Origin: a bacterium
GTDB taxonomy: Bacteria; Vulcanimicrobiota; Vulcanimicrobiia; Vulcanimicrobiales; Vulcanimicrobiaceae
Direction of reading: 5' to 3'
NCBI GenBank assembly: GCA_021794205.1
Contig: JAJYRH010000015.1
Coordinates: 1-55,427 of the forward strand
DNA length: 55,427 nucleotides
A program made the position numbers and the translations under genes. The first letter of the stretch is position 1. Each line of letters opens with the position of its first letter. This document shows, one piece after another, positions 9,240 through 16,635 of the stretch. The notes below the pieces were generated by a model that saw only the letters and a program-made list of their open reading frames with translations, was not told the DNA's origin and made no database searches.

Positions 9240-9779
9240 TTACTGTGCGATGTGTCTGTAGAGCGGGAAGAGCGCGGCGAAGAAAATTCCCGCGAGCGCG
9301 ATCGTCGTCGTGAGATAGGTTCCAATGAGAAAGTGGAATCGTGAATCGAACTTTTGGTCCATCGCGGCAAATTTCTGATCGATTCCGGTGAACTTGTGAT
9401 CCATCCCATCGAAGCGCTGTTCCATTGACGCAAACTTTTGATCGATGCCGACGAAGCGCTGTTCCATTAACGCAAACTTTTGATCGATGCCGGCAAACTT
9501 CTGGTCGAGGCCGGCAAACTTCTGGTCGAGGCCGGCAAACTTCTGGTCGAGGCCGGCAAATTTCTGATCGATTCCGGGGAATTTTTGGTCGATCCCCGCG
9601 AACCTCGCCTCGAATGCCGACCCTAAAGCCGTAATCTTGGCGTCGAGTGCGTGGTAGTTCGCGTCGACTTTGTATTCAAGCCGCTCGAGGCGTACGTTCG
9701 TATCGCCGAGGCGCTCGACGATCTGTTCGAAGGCTCCCTCAAGGCGCGAGACGCGCGGTTCCAATGGCTGTGCCGTCAT
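9240..9779 (-). CDS. Membrane-anchored heptad-repeat coiled-coil protein
   Basis: 179 residues. The N-terminal ~45 residues are coiled-coil-like (SRLEGAFEQIVERLG). They are followed by about a dozen seven-residue repeats of the type F-x-G-(I/L/M)-D-Q-K (F-A-G-L-D-Q-K repeated nearly unchanged). A C-terminal transmembrane segment (YLTTTIALAGIFFAALFPLY) ends just before the stop. A strong GGAGGG site precedes ATG 9779. The architecture is a long parallel coiled coil held on a membrane by its C-terminus, similar in style to Bdr-like proteins. No enzymatic motif is visible. The gene stands alone between repeat arrays. Confidence 0.75.
   Translation of the reverse strand: MTAQPLEPRVSRLEGAFEQIVERLGDTNVRLERLEYKVDANYHALDAKITALGSAFEARFAGIDQKFPGIDQKFAGLDQKFAGLDQKFAGLDQKFAGIDQKFALMEQRFVGIDQKFASMEQRFDGMDHKFTGIDQKFAAMDQKFDSRFHFLIGTYLTTTIALAGIFFAALFPLYRHIAQ
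9335..9610. repeat. 21-bp coding tandem repeats inside the heptad-repeat gene
   Basis: Read on the plus strand, the unit TTCTGGTCGAGGCCGGCAAAC and diverged versions recur every 21 bp. The central copies (about 9495-9560) are nearly identical, which points to recent slippage. Each unit encodes one heptad. Confidence 0.85.
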
Positions 9780-9835
9780 AGGTTTCCCTCCATAACTCTA
9801 TCACGCAATGGAGGTGCGCTGTAAAGGGCGGCACG

Positions 9836-10133
9836 ATAAAAACGCCCCCTCGATACGATGGCTTCGCCATCTACTCGGGGTGACAAGAGCGGCTACGAAA
9901 AAATCACCCCTCGATACGATGGCTTCGCCATCTACTCGGGGTGACAAGAGCGGCTACGAAAAAATCACCCCTCGATACGATGGCTTCGCCATCTACTCGG
10001 GGTGACGAGAGCGGCTACGAAAAAATCACCCCTCGATACGATGGCTTCGCCATCTACTCGGGGTGACAAGGAAAACGCCCCCCCTCGATACGATGGCTTC
10101 GCCATCTACTCGGGGTGACAGGGGGCTACTACT
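9836..10133. repeat. Tandem array of five hairpin repeats (61-bp period)
   Basis: The core CCTCGATACG, stem GATGGC-ttc-GCCATC and CTACTCGGGGTGAC occurs at 9848, 9909, 9970, 10031 and 10083. The first four are spaced exactly 61 bp apart and the last 52 bp. The spacer (AAGAGCGGCTACGAAAAAATC) is also repeated, so this is a tandem duplication and not a CRISPR. It fills the 349-bp gene-free interval between two convergently placed minus-strand genes. Confidence 0.9.
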
Positions 10134-10407
10134 CGGGGACGCGGATATGCTCGCCGGGGACCAGGGAGGCGCCGTGAAGGTGATTGACGCGGACGATCTC
10201 ATCGATCCGCTCCTGGATACTGCCGCTTGCGAGGTGCGCCGAGGCGATCGACCAGAGGGTGTCGCCCGACTGAACGGTGACGTGCGCGTACCGGGTGACC
10301 GGCGCCGCGTGGAGGCGGCCCATCGAGAGGGTGGGAACGGCGACGAGCGCGCTCAGGGCGGCAAGCGCCACCGCGGGCATCAGGCTCATTCGTTTGCGGG
10401 AAGTCAT
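10129..10407 (-). CDS. Small LysM-domain protein, YneA-like, SOS-associated
   Basis: 92 residues from ATG 10407, preceded by GGAGGG. A short basic N-terminus and one hydrophobic segment (about residues 8-28) act as signal or anchor. A single LysM domain follows (about 38-92: VQSGDTLWSIASAHL ... GEHIRVPE), which binds peptidoglycan. Size, layout and the divergent position next to lexA match Bacillus YneA, the SOS-induced suppressor of cell division. A perfect-core LexA box lies 27 bp upstream of the start codon. The division-inhibitor role is inferred from architecture and regulation, because the sequence itself shows only a membrane-tethered LysM. Confidence 0.75.
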   Translation of the reverse strand: MTSRKRMSLMPAVALAALSALVAVPTLSMGRLHAAPVTRYAHVTVQSGDTLWSIASAHLASGSIQERIDEIVRVNHLHGASLVPGEHIRVPE

Positions 10408-10433
10408 TGTGGATAACCCTCCATATCTTGGGC

Positions 10434-10447
10434 CGAACGGCTGTTCG
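10434..10447. promoter_or_regulatory. LexA (SOS) box in front of the LysM gene
   Basis: CGAACGGCTGTTCG is a perfect CGAAC-N4-GTTCG palindrome matching the Gram-positive-type SOS box. It is placed to block the minus-strand LysM promoter. Confidence 0.75.
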
Positions 10448-10492
10448 TCCACTAGATTCTAGCATGCCCGCTCCGCGGGGTGTCAAGAGTCT

Positions 10493-10506
10493 CGAACGTA
10501 TGTTTG
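10493..10506. promoter_or_regulatory. LexA (SOS) box in front of lexA
   Basis: CGAACGTATGTTTG fits CGAACRNRYGTTYG at every position and lies about 100 bp before the lexA start. A half-site CGAAC also occurs at 10515. Autoregulation is the expected consequence. Confidence 0.75.
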
Positions 10507-10602
10507 CGATTTTTCGAACTCTGTGATACGGTTCTATCGAACGGCTGTGCCATACGCCTGGCATTGCGCAGCCGATGCGAGCGAAAGAGAAAGGATGTAG
10601 GC

Positions 10603-11208
10603 ATGCGCGAACGCCCTCCGAGCGAGCGGCAGCGGGAGATACTCACCGCGATCGAGCGCTTTGCGGCCGAACATGGCTACCCGCCCTCGGTGCGCGAGAT
10701 CGGCGAAATCGTCGGCCTTTCATCCTCTTCAACGATCCACGCCCACCTCAAGACGCTCGAGAAGCGCGGGCTGCTCACGCGGGACGCCACGAAGCCGCGC
10801 GCGATGCGCTCCGAGCGTTCGGGAATCCCCGAGGGGATGGTGCTGCCGATTCTCGGCCGGGTCGCCGCCGGCGTTCCGATCGCCGCCCAGGAAGAGCGCG
10901 AGGGCGAGTTTCTCGTCGCCGCCGATTTTCTGCCGAAGGGCTCCGATGCGTTTATGCTCCGAGTGAAGGGCGACTCGATGGTCGATGCGGCGATTCTCGA
11001 CGGCGACTTAGTGGTGGTGCGCCCGCAGAGCGATGCGCGCAACGGCGAGATCGTCGTCGCGATGATCGAGGGCGATGCCACCGTGAAGCGCTTCTTCCGT
11101 GAAGCGGGGCGCGTGCGCTTGCAGCCGGAGAACGCGCGAATGCAGCCAATCTATGCCGACGATGTCGTTATCGTCGGGCGCGTCGAAGCCGTTATTCGCC
11201 GCCTCTAA
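10603..11208 (+). CDS. lexA: LexA repressor / SOS S24 autoprotease
   Basis: 201 residues. The N-terminal winged helix (RQREILTAIERFAAEHGYPP, VREIGEIVGLSSSSTIHAHL) is followed by the autocleavage site Ala89-Gly90 (RVAAGVP). The catalytic dyad is Ser125 (GDSMVDAAI) with Lys162 (ATVKRFF). LexA represses DNA-repair and division-checkpoint genes until RecA filaments trigger self-cleavage. ATG 10603 is chosen over the upstream in-frame GTG/ATG because AAGGA precedes it and it matches the family N-terminus (RERPPSERQREIL). The gene is divergent from the LysM gene, with two LexA boxes between. Confidence 0.96.
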   Translation: MRERPPSERQREILTAIERFAAEHGYPPSVREIGEIVGLSSSSTIHAHLKTLEKRGLLTRDATKPRAMRSERSGIPEGMVLPILGRVAAGVPIAAQEEREGEFLVAADFLPKGSDAFMLRVKGDSMVDAAILDGDLVVVRPQSDARNGEIVVAMIEGDATVKRFFREAGRVRLQPENARMQPIYADDVVIVGRVEAVIRRL

Positions 11209-11248
11209 CTTCTCGCGCGCCGTCACCGGATTCGCCGCTTCGGCAGAG

Positions 11249-12358
11249 ATGCGCGCGCTCAACACTGCGTTGCCGATCGGATTCGGCGGCCTCGTTGCGG
11301 CGCTCTTGGCAATCCTTTTTCTCGAACCGAACGGCTGGCGCATTGCGCCGCACCCGTCCTTTCCGCTCGCCGCGATCGCCGGAGCGATGCTGCCGGCGTT
11401 CGGTGCGATGTCGTGCGTGACGGCGATCGCCCTTGCGTGGCAGCTCGCACTGCGCCGCGCGGTACCGATCGTTCCGCAGGTGCTCGCAAGCGGGATCGCC
11501 TTCGCGCTGGCATTGCCTGCGTGGAGGGCCGGGCTCGCACCGCTCGCCTACCTTCGTAGCGTCGGAGCGAGCGGGTTGTTGCTCGCAATTCTCGTGGGAA
11601 TGCTCTGTGCGTTGCTGGTGCGGGCGGCGGTGCGTTTCTTGCCTGCGGGGCGCTATCTCGGCGCGCCGCTCGCGGTGCTGCCGTTCGTCGCGCTGCACGC
11701 GGCGGGGATCGATCTCAGCGCGTATGTCGTTGCGGCGCTCGCACCGCTCGCGCATCTCGGCGATACCTACCCCGCGTTGCTCGCGATCGTCTTTCTCGAA
11801 ACCGCGCTCTGGTGCATCGGCATTCATGGCCCCGCGTTGCTTGCCGGCGTCGTAACGCCGGTCTATCTTTCGTTGCAAGCGATCAACGCGCACGCGTTCG
11901 TCGCGCACGAACCGCTCCCGCACATCGTCGTCGTCTCGCTCTTTCTCTTCGTCTTCCCCGGCGGTGCCGGCGCGACGCTGCCGCTCGCCGCGTTACTGGC
12001 GCTCTCGAAGGTGCCGCGTTTGCGGCGCATCGGCCGCGCTACGCTTCCGTTCGCGCTGATCAATGCGAACGAACCATTGCTCTTCACGTTGCCGATCGTA
12101 GCAAATCCCTTTCTCGTGCTGCCCTTTATCGGCATCCCGATGCTTTTGGCGAGCCTCACCTATGCCGTCGTTGCCGCCGGGTGGGTGGCGCGCGCCGCTT
12201 TTTACGTGCCCTCCTCGATTCCGGCACCGATCTCGGTCTATCTCGCGACCCTGGATTGGCGCGCGCCGATCCTTTTGCTCGCGAATCTGCTGCTCGCAAC
12301 GGCATTGTGGTTGCCGGCAGTACGCGCCTACGAACGTCACGAAGTCGGGCTTCCATGA
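11249..12358 (+). CDS. PTS EIIC permease, lactose/cellobiose-type (orphan)
   Basis: A polytopic membrane protein of about 369 residues with ~10 hydrophobic helices. It carries the two hallmarks of the Cel/Lac EIIC family: GIHGPAL (the substrate-site His) and INANEPLLFTLPIV (the conserved NEP Glu). EIIC normally moves a sugar while EIIB phosphorylates it, but no EI, HPr, EIIA or EIIB is encoded in this window. The start is uncertain. ATG 11249 is the first after lexA, but family alignment suggests ~20 more N-terminal residues, reachable from ATG 11162 inside lexA. It overlaps the next gene by ATGA, implying coupling. Confidence 0.78.
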   Translation: MRALNTALPIGFGGLVAALLAILFLEPNGWRIAPHPSFPLAAIAGAMLPAFGAMSCVTAIALAWQLALRRAVPIVPQVLASGIAFALALPAWRAGLAPLAYLRSVGASGLLLAILVGMLCALLVRAAVRFLPAGRYLGAPLAVLPFVALHAAGIDLSAYVVAALAPLAHLGDTYPALLAIVFLETALWCIGIHGPALLAGVVTPVYLSLQAINAHAFVAHEPLPHIVVVSLFLFVFPGGAGATLPLAALLALSKVPRLRRIGRATLPFALINANEPLLFTLPIVANPFLVLPFIGIPMLLASLTYAVVAAGWVARAAFYVPSSIPAPISVYLATLDWRAPILLLANLLLATALWLPAVRAYERHEVGLP

Positions 12359-13617
12359 TCGTCGAACTTTGCGAACGCTTCGGCTTTACCGGGGCGCTCG
12401 CGCGCGCGGCCGAACGTGCCTGGGAGCGCGTCGGTACGTTGGAATACCCGGCGCAGCGAGCGGTTACTATGAGCGTGCTGCAGGCCTTTCTTGAAGAAGA
12501 TATCGCCGAGAGCGACCTTGCGGGAAGCAGCGGTTACGGCTACGACGACGCTGCGCGCGCTGCGTACGAATCGCTGCTGCGGCGTATTTTCGGCGCCGAG
12601 CGCGCGCTGGCGCGCATCACCATCGCCAGCGGTACGAACGCCATCGCCCTCGCGTTACGGTCCTGCGTGCCGCGCGGCGGTACGCTTTTTGCCGTCGCCG
12701 GGCGCCCCTACGACACGTTGCGCAATGCGATCTACGATGCCCCCGATGCACTCGCCGTTACCGGCGGTTTTGCCTATCGCGAAATCGCGTTGCTTCCCGA
12801 TGGAAGCATCGATAGCGATACGCTCGAACGCGAAATGCGTGCCGTCGAACGCGGTGCGATCTTCGTGCAGCGTTCGCGCGGGTACGCAACGCGGCCGAGC
12901 CTCTCGATTGCGGAGTTGGAGCGCGCGTTCGCCGCAATTCGCGCGCTTCGCGGCGATCTTCCGATCCTCGTCGATAATTGTTACGGCGAGTTGGTCGAAG
13001 AGCGCGAGCCGACGCAGGTCGGCGCCGATCTCGCGATGGGGTCGCTCATTAAAAATCTCGGCGGCGCGCTCGCACCGACCGGCGGCTATTGCGTGGGACG
13101 CGCCGATCTGGTCGAGCGCATCGCTTCGACGCTCTACGCGCCGGGACTCGGCGATGCGCTGGGGCCGACGCTCGGGTTCGGGAAAGCCTTTATTCAAGGG
13201 CTTTTCCAGGCACCGAGCGTCGTCGAGGCCGCTTTACGAACCCTTGATTTTACCGCCGCGCTCTTCTCCGAACTCGGGTATCGCGTCGATCCCGCACCGG
13301 GGAGCCGACGCACCGATATCGTGCAGGCGATCGCCCTGGGCAGTCGCGAGCGCGTGCTGGGCTTCGCGCGCGGCCTGCAAAGCGTTCTGCCGATCAACGC
13401 GCGCTTTCGGCCCGAGCCAGGCGCGGTGCCGGGCTATCGCGATCCGGTCGTGATGTCGGGCGGCGCCTTCGTCGCGGGTGCGACCATCGAACTTTCCTGC
13501 GACGCGCCGTTACGCGAACCATACGAACTCTACGTGCAGGGCGGCGTCAACGCAATCCACGGCTATCTCGGGGCGCTCGCGGCGGCGCGCGCAACGATGG
13601 AAGCAACCGCGGAATAA
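12355..13617 (+). CDS. PLP-dependent methionine gamma-lyase family protein (YnbB / 'aluminum resistance' family)
   Basis: 420 residues, fold type I PLP enzyme. Family landmarks in order are SSGYGYDDAARAAYE (about 59-73), SGTNAIALAL, GRPYDTLRNAI, IFVQRSRGYATRPS, VDNCYGELVE (PLP-contacting Asp) and GSLIKNLGGALAPTGGY, with the Schiff-base Lys in SLIKN. Enzymes of this family are annotated as cystathionine or methionine beta/gamma-lyases, but the physiological substrate is mostly undetermined. The start overlaps the EIIC stop by four bases. The pairing of an EIIC and this enzyme suggests import and catabolism of one compound, which is inference only. Confidence 0.88.
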   Translation: MIVELCERFGFTGALARAAERAWERVGTLEYPAQRAVTMSVLQAFLEEDIAESDLAGSSGYGYDDAARAAYESLLRRIFGAERALARITIASGTNAIALALRSCVPRGGTLFAVAGRPYDTLRNAIYDAPDALAVTGGFAYREIALLPDGSIDSDTLEREMRAVERGAIFVQRSRGYATRPSLSIAELERAFAAIRALRGDLPILVDNCYGELVEEREPTQVGADLAMGSLIKNLGGALAPTGGYCVGRADLVERIASTLYAPGLGDALGPTLGFGKAFIQGLFQAPSVVEAALRTLDFTAALFSELGYRVDPAPGSRRTDIVQAIALGSRERVLGFARGLQSVLPINARFRPEPGAVPGYRDPVVMSGGAFVAGATIELSCDAPLREPYELYVQGGVNAIHGYLGALAAARATMEATAE

Positions 13618-13655
13618 AGGCTCGTCGCCCCCGACGCAGAAGCGATTGGGCCTCC

Positions 13656-14024
13656 GTGAACATACAAGGCAGCCATGCCCAGCAGCGGCGCCACGCACGC
13701 GTCGAGATTGCGTTACCGGTGACGCTGATCGTCCCGGGATTGGAGCTGGTCGTGCCCGCACATGCGCTCGATTTGGGCGGCGGCGGCATGCGCGTTTCGA
13801 CGCGCGCCGACCTGCCCGCGGGGCAGCACGTCGTGTTGCGGTTCTCGCTTCCGGGGGATGAAGGGCGTCAGCTACTGGTCCGCGGCCGCGTGGTGCTTTC
13901 GTTTTACGATGCGACGGCGAAGCTCTACGCGCACGGTATCGCCTTCACGCAATATTCGGCGCAGGATGGCACCGATATCGCGCGCTACGTGGCTTCCTCT
14001 TCGGAGCCGCCGAGAAAGCCGTAG
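13656..14024 (+). CDS. PilZ-domain protein (putative c-di-GMP receptor)
   Basis: 122 residues, a single PilZ beta-barrel. The c-di-GMP-binding signature is visible as QQRRHARVEI (RRxxR, about residues 10-15) and later DLGGGGMRVS (D/N-x-S-x-x-G-like, with Gly in place of Ser). The GTG start is supported by the RRxxR position near the N-terminus; no strong Shine-Dalgarno is seen. The 3' end overlaps the small minus-strand gene that follows by about 40 bp, tail to tail. Target unknown. Confidence 0.75.
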   Translation: MNIQGSHAQQRRHARVEIALPVTLIVPGLELVVPAHALDLGGGGMRVSTRADLPAGQHVVLRFSLPGDEGRQLLVRGRVVLSFYDATAKLYAHGIAFTQYSAQDGTDIARYVASSSEPPRKP

Positions 14025-14206
14025 AAGAAGAAGCGATTGCCCTCGGCGGTGGTGAGCACGATGCGCGTCTCCTCCACCTCGATGTCGGCGATCGTCTTGC
14101 CGACCAAGTTCTCTAAAATCGCTTGCGCCTGCGCGAATTCGGCTTCACGCAGGGCGTCGGGTTCTACGTCGACCAGCTGCATTAGCTCGTCGATTCGGTC
14201 GCTCAT
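13985..14206 (-). CDS. Small acidic protein of unknown function
   Basis: 73 residues from ATG 14206, preceded by GGAG at proper spacing. An N-terminal helix (DRIDELMQLVDVEPD) is followed by a beta-rich acidic half (IADIEVEETRIVLTTAEGNRFFFYGFLGG). No family is recognised. The ordered alternation of hydrophobic residues and the good ribosome site support a real gene despite its overlap with the PilZ gene end. Confidence 0.6.
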   Translation of the reverse strand: MSDRIDELMQLVDVEPDALREAEFAQAQAILENLVGKTIADIEVEETRIVLTTAEGNRFFFYGFLGGSEEEAT

Positions 14207-14322
14207 CGTCACTCTTCTCCAATCATCGGCCCGGCGGCCGGATTTGTTAGGCTACCGTGAAGGGTAGCGCTGTGGGCACGGGGAGCGCGAGGCCCCGAGC
14301 GAGAAGCGCTCGCGATAGAACG

Positions 14323-14619
14323 ATGTTGGTGCTTGAAGTTGTCAGCGGGCCGCTCGACGGCCAGCGGTGGGAATTCGATTCCGAAATCACGATCGGTCGC
14401 GACGATGCGGCGGCTCAGGCCTGCCTCGCGCTCGACCGCTACGTTTCGCGCGCCCACGCCCGCATCCGGGTCGACGGCGGTAGCCTGGTGCTCTCGGATC
14501 TCGAGAGCCGGAACGGCACCCGGGTGGAGGGCGCGAAGATCGCCGGGACGGTACGGATCGAACCCGGGACGGCGTTTATCGTCGGGCGCACGGCGCTGCG
14601 CGTTCTCGTGCGCCCCTAA
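14323..14619 (+). CDS. FHA-domain protein
   Basis: 98 residues that are almost entirely one forkhead-associated domain: ITIGRDDAAAQ (GR), YVSRAHARI (SxxH) and LESRNGTRVEG (NG). These are the phosphothreonine-peptide contact motifs. ATG 14323 is preferred over an upstream GTG (14257) because it starts directly at the first strand of the domain. It abuts panC with no space. No kinase is encoded nearby, so the partner is unknown. Confidence 0.8.
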   Translation: MLVLEVVSGPLDGQRWEFDSEITIGRDDAAAQACLALDRYVSRAHARIRVDGGSLVLSDLESRNGTRVEGAKIAGTVRIEPGTAFIVGRTALRVLVRP

Positions 14620-14620
14620 C

Positions 14621-15448
14621 GTGCAACTCGCGCGGACGATCGAGGAGCTGCGCGCTTGGCGCCGCGGGGCCCCTCCGACGCTGGGCTTCGTCCCGACGAT
14701 GGGCGCGCTCCACGAAGGGCACCTCGATCTCGTGCGCTTCGCGCGCTCGCAGAACGCCGCCGTCGTCGCCTCGATCTTCGTCAATCCGCTGCAATTCGGG
14801 GCGGGCGAGGATCTCGCGCGCTATCCGCGCGATCTCGAGGGCGATCGCGAGAAACTCGCCGCAACCGGCGTCGACCTGCTCTTCGCGCCGGAGGCGAACG
14901 AGATTTACCCCGACGGTTTTACCACCACGATCGACGTCGGTTCGGTCGCCGAGGGCTTCGAAGGTGCGCTCCGCCCTGGGCATTTCCGCGGCGTCGCGAC
15001 CGTGGTCGGCAAACTCTTGCACCTCGTCGCGCCGCAGCGGCTCTACGTCGGGCAGAAAGACGCGCAGCAGAGCGCGGTGCTGCGCAGGCTCGTGCGCGAT
15101 CTCGCCTTCGATTGCACGGTGAGCATCGTGCCGACGGTGCGCGAGACCGATGGGCTGGCGATGTCGTCGCGCAACGTCTATCTCGACGAACGCGAGCGCC
15201 GCGCGGCGCCGTCGTTGCATCGCACGTTGCGACGCTTCGTCGAACTCTTGCAGGCGGGGCGTTCCGTCGAGATCGCTCGCACGGAAGCGAGTGCGGTGCT
15301 GGAAGCGCCGGGGAAGCTCGATTATCTCGCGTGCGTCGACGCGGAGAGTTTCGCGCCGCTCGCCGCGCCGCGCGCGAACGCCTTCGCGATCGCCGCCGCA
15401 CATTTCGGCCGGACGCGCTTGCTCGATAACCTGTGGTTTCCGCAATGA
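14621..15448 (+). CDS. panC: Pantothenate synthetase
   Basis: 275 residues. It joins pantoate and beta-alanine using ATP in the cytoplasm. The HIGH-type nucleotide motif is VPTMGALHEGHLDLVR (about 23-38). IFVNPLQFGAGEDLARYPR, RPGHFRGVATVV, YVGQKDAQQ and the KMSKS-equivalent AMSSRNVYL follow in the normal order. The GTG start begins one base after the FHA stop. The protein is slightly short at the C-terminus but complete in motifs. It forms an overlapping block with coaBC and coaX. Confidence 0.95.
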   Translation: MQLARTIEELRAWRRGAPPTLGFVPTMGALHEGHLDLVRFARSQNAAVVASIFVNPLQFGAGEDLARYPRDLEGDREKLAATGVDLLFAPEANEIYPDGFTTTIDVGSVAEGFEGALRPGHFRGVATVVGKLLHLVAPQRLYVGQKDAQQSAVLRRLVRDLAFDCTVSIVPTVRETDGLAMSSRNVYLDERERRAAPSLHRTLRRFVELLQAGRSVEIARTEASAVLEAPGKLDYLACVDAESFAPLAAPRANAFAIAAAHFGRTRLLDNLWFPQ

Positions 15449-16635
15449 ACGGCGCGCGTATCCTGTTGGTGGTGAGCGGTGGGATCGCGGCTTATAAAGC
15501 GGCGGCGCTCACGAGTACGCTGGTGCAGAAGGGCGCGACCGTCGACGTTATTCTCACCGCCGACGCCGAACGCTTTATCGCACCGCTCACGTTCGCCGCG
15601 CTCACCGCGCGCCCGGTCTACAGCTCGCTCTGGGACGCTCCCGAGCGGATCCCGCACATTCGGCTCGTGCGCGAAGCCGAACTCGCGATCGTCGTTCCGG
15701 CGACGGCGAACATCCTCGCGAAACTGCGCGCCGGGATCGCCGACGATCTCGCTACCACCGCGCTGCTCGCGGCACGAATACCGGTCGTGCTCGCGCCGGC
15801 GATGAACGCCGCGATGTACGAAAACGCAACGACCGCAGAAAATATCGCGGCATTGCAAGCGCGCGGCTACGAAATCGTCGAACCGGAGTCGGGCTTTCTC
15901 GCCGAACGCGAGCACGGCGTCGGGCGGCTCGCATCGGAGGAGCGTCTGCTCGAGGCGATACAGAACGTGCGCGCGCGCCGCAGATCGCTCGTGGGGAAAC
16001 GCGTGCTCGTCACCGCCGGGCCGAGCCAGGAGCCCTTCGATCCGGTGCGCTTTATCGGCAACGCATCGACCGGCGCGACCGGAATCGCGCTCGCCGACGA
16101 AGCGGCGCGGCGCGGCGCGAACGTCACCTTGCTTTTGGGGCCGACGCTGCTGGCTCCGCCGCACGGGGTGCGCACCGAACGTTTTGGAACCGCACGAGAG
16201 TTGCTCGACCTCGCCCTGCGCGAGAGCCGCGAATGCGACCTGACGATCGCCGCAGCTGCCGTTGCCGATTGGCGGCCGAGCGAGATATCCGCCGAGAAGC
16301 GGAAGAAGAGCGACGAGGCGCTGCACGTTGATTTGGAGCGAACTCCCGACGTTCTCGCCGCAATCGTCGCCGCCGGCGGATCGCGGTGCGTCGTCGGCTT
16401 CGCCGCCGAGACCAACGACCACGAACTCCACGCGCGCGAAAAAATGGAGCGCAAAAAGCTCGATGCGATCGTGCTCAACGACGTCCGCGGCGGTGCGGGC
16501 TTCGGCCTGCAAGAGAATCGTTTGCTCCTGCTTTTGCGTTCGGGCGAACGCGTCGACCTCGGGCGCGCGAACAAACGCGCGCTCGCCGGGCGTCTCTTCG
16601 ACGCACTGGAACCATTGTTGAAAGGAAATTCGTAG
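15445..16635 (+). CDS. coaBC: Bifunctional phosphopantothenoylcysteine decarboxylase / phosphopantothenate-cysteine ligase
   Basis: 396 residues. The N-terminal CoaC flavodoxin-like half shows VSGGIAAYKA, VVPATANILAK, GIADDLATT and PAMNAAMYEN. The C-terminal CoaB half shows VLVTAGPSQEPFDPVR, GNASTG, AAAVADWRP and an AEKRKKS lysine cluster. Together they convert 4'-phosphopantothenate to 4'-phosphopantetheine. The start overlaps the panC stop by four bases and the stop touches the coaX start. Confidence 0.95.
   Translation: MNGARILLVVSGGIAAYKAAALTSTLVQKGATVDVILTADAERFIAPLTFAALTARPVYSSLWDAPERIPHIRLVREAELAIVVPATANILAKLRAGIADDLATTALLAARIPVVLAPAMNAAMYENATTAENIAALQARGYEIVEPESGFLAEREHGVGRLASEERLLEAIQNVRARRRSLVGKRVLVTAGPSQEPFDPVRFIGNASTGATGIALADEAARRGANVTLLLGPTLLAPPHGVRTERFGTARELLDLALRESRECDLTIAAAAVADWRPSEISAEKRKKSDEALHVDLERTPDVLAAIVAAGGSRCVVGFAAETNDHELHAREKMERKKLDAIVLNDVRGGAGFGLQENRLLLLLRSGERVDLGRANKRALAGRLFDALEPLLKGNS

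Noticed and set aside
9836..10133. Possible CRISPR array
   Set aside because: The spacers are repeated as faithfully as the cores and no cas genes are present, so these are tandem hairpin repeats.
10480..10602. An N-terminal extension of LexA from an upstream start
   Set aside because: It would translate through the LexA box and promoter region, and family alignment begins at ATG 10603.
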